DNA from: Sinohyriopsis cumingii
Lineage: Eukaryota > Mollusca > Bivalvia > Unionida > Unionidae
NCBI GenBank assembly: GCA_028554795.2
Contig: CM068825.1
Coordinates: 93,358,451-93,422,450 of the forward strand
Direction of reading: 5' to 3'
DNA length: 64,000 nt
The notes under the pieces are model-generated. The model made no database searches and was not told the origin of the DNA. It saw only the letters and a program-made list of their open reading frames with translations. The translations under genes were made by a program, and so were the position numbers. Shown here in pieces: positions 59,495 to 64,000 of the stretch (position 1 is its first letter; every line of letters begins with the position of its first letter).

Positions 59495-59978
59495 CCAAAG
59501 GCCCTTTTTAGGGCCACTCCAATGCATCGAAAAGAGATTCCCTTTCATGCCCACATTTCTTTTTTTTTAAAAATGTCTGTTGTCTATTATCTGTGTTCTA
59601 TAAATCTCCCCTGTTCCATAACACTATACAGACCCATCATGTTAACCTTCCCTTGTCGCTATATAGTCCCAAAATCTATATCCCATATTAAATTCCTATT
59701 GTCCCTATATAGGCCCAAAATATATTCCCATGTTAAATTCCATTGTCCCTACAAAGCATCAAAAATTTTCCTTGTCGCTATATAGTCCCAAAATCTATAT
59801 CCCATGTTAAATTCCCATTGTCCCTATATAGGCCCAAAATATATTCCCATGTTAAATTCCATTGTCCCTATAAAGCATCAAGAATTTTTCCATGTTAAAT
59901 TCCAATAGTCCCTATAAGGCAAACCCCCTATTTTAACATTAAAATCCCCTAGTCCCTATATCGCCCCACTTCACTTTT
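59495..59978 (-). repeat. right TIR of element B
   Basis: Inverse of 9273-9638, with an extra tandem copy of a block of about 119 bp (about 59650-59768 repeated at 59769-59880). Its outermost bases carry two substitutions relative to the left end. Confidence 0.9.
59500..59515 (+). terminator. histone-type 3' stem-loop, gene 59238-59471 (loop mutated)
   Basis: GGCCCTTTTTAGGGCC: the stem is intact but the loop C is T, 28 nt after the stop. ACTCCA and TCGAAAAGAGATTCC follow. Confidence 0.8.
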
Positions 59979-59984
59979 TACATG
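59979..59984 (+). repeat. target-site duplication of element B (right copy)
   Basis: TACATG, identical to 9267-9272. Confidence 0.9.
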
Positions 59985-60301
59985 GTTCAAACAAAACGTG
60001 CAAAACAGAGAATGTAATTTATCTCATCACATGTAATATCTGTAGCCTTCAGTATGTCGGAGAAACTGAAAGGCAACAGAAAAGGATCAACCTTCATAGA
60101 TCTGACTGGATCACAAAGAAGTTGTACAGAAACCCGGTCGCAGAACACTTCTCCTCACCCTGCCACACTTTCAGTGATAAGACACTTATTGCAACTGCTC
60201 ACAATCCCAAATGGAGTTTCGAAACCAGGAAAGAAAATGAATCTTAAAGGATACGCAGCCTTAGAACATTGAAACCAAGCGGTTTAAGGCAAGAAGACTA
60301 G
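59985..60301 (+). pseudogene. GIY-YIG retroelement ORF, 3' half
   Basis: It continues the frame of 9062-9272: V-I-Y-L-I-T-C-N-I-C and Y-V-G-E-T form the GIY-YIG nuclease signature, followed by R-I-N-L-H and an E-H-F motif. A TAA interrupts W-S-F-E-T-R-K-E-N-E-S, and the frame resumes to a final L-R-T-L-K-P-S-G-L. It was already decaying, so B may have landed in a dead copy. Confidence 0.7.
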
Positions 60302-61175
60302 AAAAAGACAGCCATGTACAAATAAAAATATATTTGTGATGTTTAGCTGAGCTTAGACATTGTGAATATTCTAGACTCGTCCCAAGTGCTTTGGCTGGTA
60401 GCCGTGTGTATAGATTTTTCTATTGTGGACACACGGTGGTTGTGCGAGTGGTCTCTTCCAAATCTGGTACATGGCGGCGTTGCAGATAGACACTAACATA
60501 AATTCTTCTTCTTCTTGGCATCCATCCGTCTACGGGAGACGATGGTGTAGCTGCAGAGTACGTTGTTGAACATAAATTATACTTTTATTTGAACCAGTAA
60601 CCGCGCGATTGTTACTTTATAAAATATTCTGTATTTTTGTTGTCACCATTTTTACTGTGATCGTTAAAAGAATTAATGCAGCAAGTGGTGTAGACCCTCT
60701 TCTATTACCGTCAGTTATTAAGTACAACAATAATTAACTCATTTTTAGCAGACCTTATCATAATCAAAACTATGTGGCAGACACCGGTCGCCGTGCGGAT
60801 AGCCTTTGCCAGATTGGGTATACGGGAGCCGTGCAAATAGTTTTCGTAAAATTATATTTACTCTCGCCGTACAAACAAGACACTTCTGTACACATAATGC
60901 ATAAGCAACTTTATGTTTTGAATGCCATCTCGGTTTCTGAGTTCAAGGCCGTAATTTATCCATACTGGAAATAATCGGCATACCTCAACTATTTTCCTTC
61001 AGCAAATTGATGAATAAACTAAAAACACTCCAATTGCTAGATTTGTTTAGGCATGGTTGACACTGGAACGAATTTCACCGTGGAAGTGTTTTCTAAATGA
61101 AAGTAATATTGCTAATGGCACATTTAAAATTCTAAATCTGTTATGACATAAAATTTTGGTGCAATTCCTATCAAA
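60302..61175. other. host intergenic DNA upstream of MAP10-like gene
   Basis: No ORF is supported. It presumably contains the MAP10 promoter and 5' leader. No TATA box is obvious close to the ATG. A CTTCTTCTTCTTGGCATCC stretch at 60506-60524 looks repeat-derived. Confidence 0.5.
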
Positions 61176-64000
61176 ATGGAATCGGAGAAAGAGTCCCTTT
61201 TCTCCTTAGAACTGGTTGCTGAGAAACTTTATTTGCCACACGTCACTTGTAGATTTCCCGCTATTGCATTTCGACTTTTGGATTTTCCTACAATACTAAT
61301 CAGTCATGTCGAAGACGATCTTGCAGAACGACTTAAAATGAAAATTTCACTTGATCCTTACTACCAGGTACCTAATCAGTTTACCGAACTCAAAGACAGG
61401 GATGGAAATTTCCTTGTTAAGCGAGGGAAATCGTGTCTCTTCAAAATGCCAATAAGAACCTTAAAATCTCACCTCTCAAGCATCCCATTGTATGTGATGG
61501 TAATAGATACTTTTCCAGAAGTACCAAAGTTACTTGGAACAAGTTCAATTCCGCTCAACACAGTGATGAACACGATATGCTCTAACGTCAAGAAACAAGG
61601 AATAACAGTTCCAGCTGTTCATGGTGACAGAGGCTTGTTTAAGATCTATAGTCTAATGGGAAAGGAGATTGGGTATGCAGTTCTTGGATATCGATTACTC
61701 AGCCTTGGTCCTGGTTTGATATCCCATTTACCACAAACGGCATTTGCACAGAGGGAATCCCAGAAAGATAAACAAACAGTTCCAAAACAATTAAATAGAC
61801 ATGAGAGTGTGCTTCAAGAGATGCCATCTTCATCCTTTATGAAGAGGGATGAAAAACTAAATAATACACGTGACATAGGCTCTATGACAAATGTGGAGAA
61901 ACAAGATGCATTGATCCAAACAGTTGAAATGCAGGATAAAAATATTCATGTTGAAATCACTGGTCAGGACGAAAATGCTAAGGGAGAGCCAGCAAAGGAA
62001 TATAAATCTCACTTCACTCAAACTGAAAAGAGGAGAAAGCATAAACAGCATATTTTGAGAAATGAACTTGAGTTTGATAACGATAATGAATCTGACGATG
62101 ATGATTTGATAATCAATCCAAATATCAATCGCCCACCACCTTTGTTTTACAACAGTAACTGTGAACCAGCAGTTAAAATTCAGAGACCTTTTTTTGATGA
62201 TTATGATAGTGTATTTGAGGAAGATGTCTCCTTGGAAAGTATTTCTGATGAGGAAGGAAAAAGAAAAACAAAAACTTTTGAGAACTCAAAACCAACTGTT
62301 GAAGTAAAGCAAAAACAGAAATATGATCAGAAGTCAGTTGAAAAGCAAAAGAAGGCTGATAGCAAATCATTACTGGTAGCCAATAGTCAGCCTATAGAAC
62401 AACATACCCCTAGTGTACTTTTCAGTCTTCAAAATCAGTCTGACAATATATATCCCATTCTAACTGCTCTAATGAATGAAGTTGAACAATTGAAGAACCA
62501 ACAGTTCCAGTCTGCAATTCAGCAACAGAAAACGCAAGTACAGTTCATTCAGCAAAAGTCAGTAAAACAACAGTCAGCTAAACTTGACTTGCATAAAGTT
62601 AGCACAAAACCACAGCAGTCTTTCAAAGACCAGAGCAGTGATCAAAAAGAAAATGTACAAGATGCTGCTGAGAAAGATGAGGGCAAATTAAATAGGAAGA
62701 AAACCAGAAAGAGTCACAAGAAATGTGCTCATCAATCACACGTTGTTCCAAAACAGAAAGGTTGGATTAGGCAAACTCCAGGGACAGATATTAAAAAGAG
62801 CCAACTTGTTTTTGGGCTGACTCATACTCAAAGACTCCGGTTGGAAAAAGGAAACCCAGAATGGTTGAAAAATATAGAGAAAGAGGTGGCTATAGCAAAG
62901 GCACAAAAGCAAAGGATTCAAAGAACTAGAGAAGTAGATACTGATGTTGATGATACAGGAAATCTGTCAGACACTTATACAGAAGTGAGAAGACTTCAAG
63001 CAGCTGAAATGGAAAGAGGTGAAATTGCATGCACAGAAGCAGAGACGGTAAAGCAAGCATCAAAATCAGGCACAGAGAAATCCCCAGTAAGAGCAGATAA
63101 GTATAAAAATAATTCTGCCTGGAAAACAAGGAGAAGGAGCAAGTCTCCAAAGCATAAGAGTAAACAGAAAGATTCCAAAAAAGAAGCTAAGGCCATAGAG
63201 TTAACTTTAGGGCATGAATCTGAGGAAATTGTAAAGGAGAAACCTTCATCAGTAGACCCTGATCTAGGACATATTGCTTCCCCTGATATTAACTATGGTG
63301 AAAAGATAGATTCTATGTCGGAGAGTCTTTCAAGCTCCAGAAGTCAGAAGAGTATTGAGGTGCACATCCCAAGTGCACATATGAATTATGAAAGCGATCA
63401 AACTCTGGATGATGATGAAAGTGAATCAGAAGAAGAATTAGGAAAATCAAGGAAGAGCCATTTCCCAGGTTTCATTGATAAAGACACCAGCATGCCAGAG
63501 TCAATCAGAGGTATACCAAACAAGTCATTAAACATATCTGAGGATATTGATGAATACCATCCATTAGAGTCTACTCGTTACTCCAAACAGAATCAATCTG
63601 CTGCAGATGAATCACAGCTTTTTAAATCCACAGATGACTTTGATACAAAACAGTTTCATTCTACTGATGAACCTGAGCTTCAAAAGTTGGTCAGTGATGA
63701 TGAACACTCAGAGTCCTTTGAGGTTACACCATATGTTACTGAACAGTCACTTACACGCTCACCCAGTCCTTTGCCAGCTGAACTCAATACTGCTACCAGT
63801 CTCCAGTCAGCAAAGTTCCAAGTGTTGAATCCAACTGCCTCACAGCAATCACCCATCCCAGCCCTGCGAAGATCAGTTGTAAAACTTGACACCACAACTG
63901 CTAGGCCATCACCAACAGACACACCGAGATCAAGAACATCTCTGCCAAGCCCAAGTCCCCGGCCAAGAATTCGCCCTAGAGAAAAGAAGTTTGATTTTAA
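61176..64000 (+). CDS. MAP10: MAP10-like microtubule-associated protein, 5' part (runs off window)
   Basis: One frame is open from the ATG at 61176 to the window end (941 codons) without an intron. The N-terminal domain has L-F-S-L-E-L, P-A-I-A-F-R-L-L-D-F-P-T, G-K-S-C-L-F and G-Y-R-L-L-S-L-G, the pattern of the MAP10 N-terminal domain. P-P-P-L-F-Y-N-S occurs near residue 320, and F-G-L-T-H-T-Q-R-L-R-L near residue 550 is a further MAP10 signature. The rest is Lys/Glu/Ser-rich and probably disordered. MAP10 stabilises microtubules in cytokinesis in vertebrates. It is the only host protein gene in the window. Confidence 0.82.
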   Translation, partial: MESEKESLFSLELVAEKLYLPHVTCRFPAIAFRLLDFPTILISHVEDDLAERLKMKISLDPYYQVPNQFTELKDRDGNFLVKRGKSCLFKMPIRTLKSHLSSIPLYVMVIDTFPEVPKLLGTSSIPLNTVMNTICSNVKKQGITVPAVHGDRGLFKIYSLMGKEIGYAVLGYRLLSLGPGLISHLPQTAFAQRESQKDKQTVPKQLNRHESVLQEMPSSSFMKRDEKLNNTRDIGSMTNVEKQDALIQTVEMQDKNIHVEITGQDENAKGEPAKEYKSHFTQTEKRRKHKQHILRNELEFDNDNESDDDDLIINPNINRPPPLFYNSNCEPAVKIQRPFFDDYDSVFEEDVSLESISDEEGKRKTKTFENSKPTVEVKQKQKYDQKSVEKQKKADSKSLLVANSQPIEQHTPSVLFSLQNQSDNIYPILTALMNEVEQLKNQQFQSAIQQQKTQVQFIQQKSVKQQSAKLDLHKVSTKPQQSFKDQSSDQKENVQDAAEKDEGKLNRKKTRKSHKKCAHQSHVVPKQKGWIRQTPGTDIKKSQLVFGLTHTQRLRLEKGNPEWLKNIEKEVAIAKAQKQRIQRTREVDTDVDDTGNLSDTYTEVRRLQAAEMERGEIACTEAETVKQASKSGTEKSPVRADKYKNNSAWKTRRRSKSPKHKSKQKDSKKEAKAIELTLGHESEEIVKEKPSSVDPDLGHIASPDINYGEKIDSMSESLSSSRSQKSIEVHIPSAHMNYESDQTLDDDESESEEELGKSRKSHFPGFIDKDTSMPESIRGIPNKSLNISEDIDEYHPLESTRYSKQNQSAADESQLFKSTDDFDTKQFHSTDEPELQKLVSDDEHSESFEVTPYVTEQSLTRSPSPLPAELNTATSLQSAKFQVLNPTASQQSPIPALRRSVVKLDTTTARPSPTDTPRSRTSLPSPSPRPRIRPREKKFDF

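Larger units (their letters stand above)
9273..59978 (-). mobile_element. Element B: outer, decayed Polinton/Maverick (contains A and C)
   Basis: TIRs lie at 9273-9638 and 59495-59978, flanked by TACATG duplications. The outermost 15 bases differ at two positions between the ends. Subtracting nested elements A (20,288 bp with TSD) and C (12,689 bp with TSD) leaves about 17,729 bp, roughly 2.55 kb shorter than A. A single deletion covering the integrase and three neighbours accounts for the difference. Gene order and orientation follow A, but most long genes carry stops or frameshifts, so B is a dead copy and the oldest of the three. The coding strand of most genes is minus. Confidence 0.93.

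Overview
This is a metazoan nuclear genome window. The host is probably a mollusc: two tRNA-headed SINEs (about 7262-7432 and 8133-8392) carry tails I recognise from molluscan SINE families, and intron-less MAP10-like coding sequence runs off the right edge. About 50.7 kb of the 64 kb is a stack of three Polinton/Maverick (adintovirus-like) elements, each bounded by terminal inverted repeats (TIRs) that begin AGTAGT and by a 6-bp target-site duplication (TSD).

Layout. 1-9060: AT-rich non-coding host DNA with a hAT transposase remnant, a 3-kb foldback element and two SINEs. 9062-9272 and 59979-60301: the two halves of a decayed GIY-YIG retroelement ORF, split by element B. Element B (9273-59978, TSD TACATG) is the outer, oldest element; about 17.7 kb is its own sequence. 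Its polymerase, capsid, penton and accessory genes carry stops and frameshifts, its ATPase has Lys to Glu in Walker A, and a deletion of about 2.6 kb removed the integrase. Element A (10159-30440, TSD TTCATG, 340-bp TIRs) is a structurally intact 20.3-kb Polinton inserted in frame inside a B gene. Element C (30570-43252, TSD TCCGTA) sits 124 bp further on in the same B gene leader. C is a giant near-perfect palindrome of two 6.0-6.7-kb arms that lacks every Polinton core gene. 60302-61175: host intergenic DNA. 61176-64000: the 5' part of a MAP10-like gene.

How element A works. Its genes cover protein-primed replication (DNA polymerase B, 24132-28190), integration (chromodomain integrase, 17314-18423) and virion formation: double-jelly-roll major capsid protein, penton, packaging ATPase, adenain-type protease, basic core-like proteins and a membrane protein. 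Accessory genes include a BIR/IAP-like protein, a zinc-knuckle protein, tandem F-box-like paralogues and several unknowns. Most core genes appear to have a private TATA box lying in the upstream neighbour's coding sequence.

Main discovery candidate. Five accessory genes at the two ends of element A, and their five counterparts in B, end 23-32 nt after the stop (where the stop is intact) in a canonical histone-mRNA 3' stem-loop (GGCCCTTTTCAGGGCC or AGCCCTTTTCAGGGCT). An ACCCA-like spacer and a purine-rich, histone-downstream-element-like AAAAGARAT follow. Three of the five share a promoter box (GATGTTTTCCTTCACGTCC) just upstream of a TATA box. The other two form a divergent pair over a CRE and ATTGG (inverted CCAAT) boxes, an arrangement reminiscent of H2A/H2B promoters. 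This looks like a virus-encoded regulon using replication-dependent histone 3'-end formation, while other genes use AATAAA. The palindrome junction of C falls in the loop of one of these stem-loops. C resembles an integrated snap-back (defective-interfering-like) genome, although an assembly artefact must be excluded.
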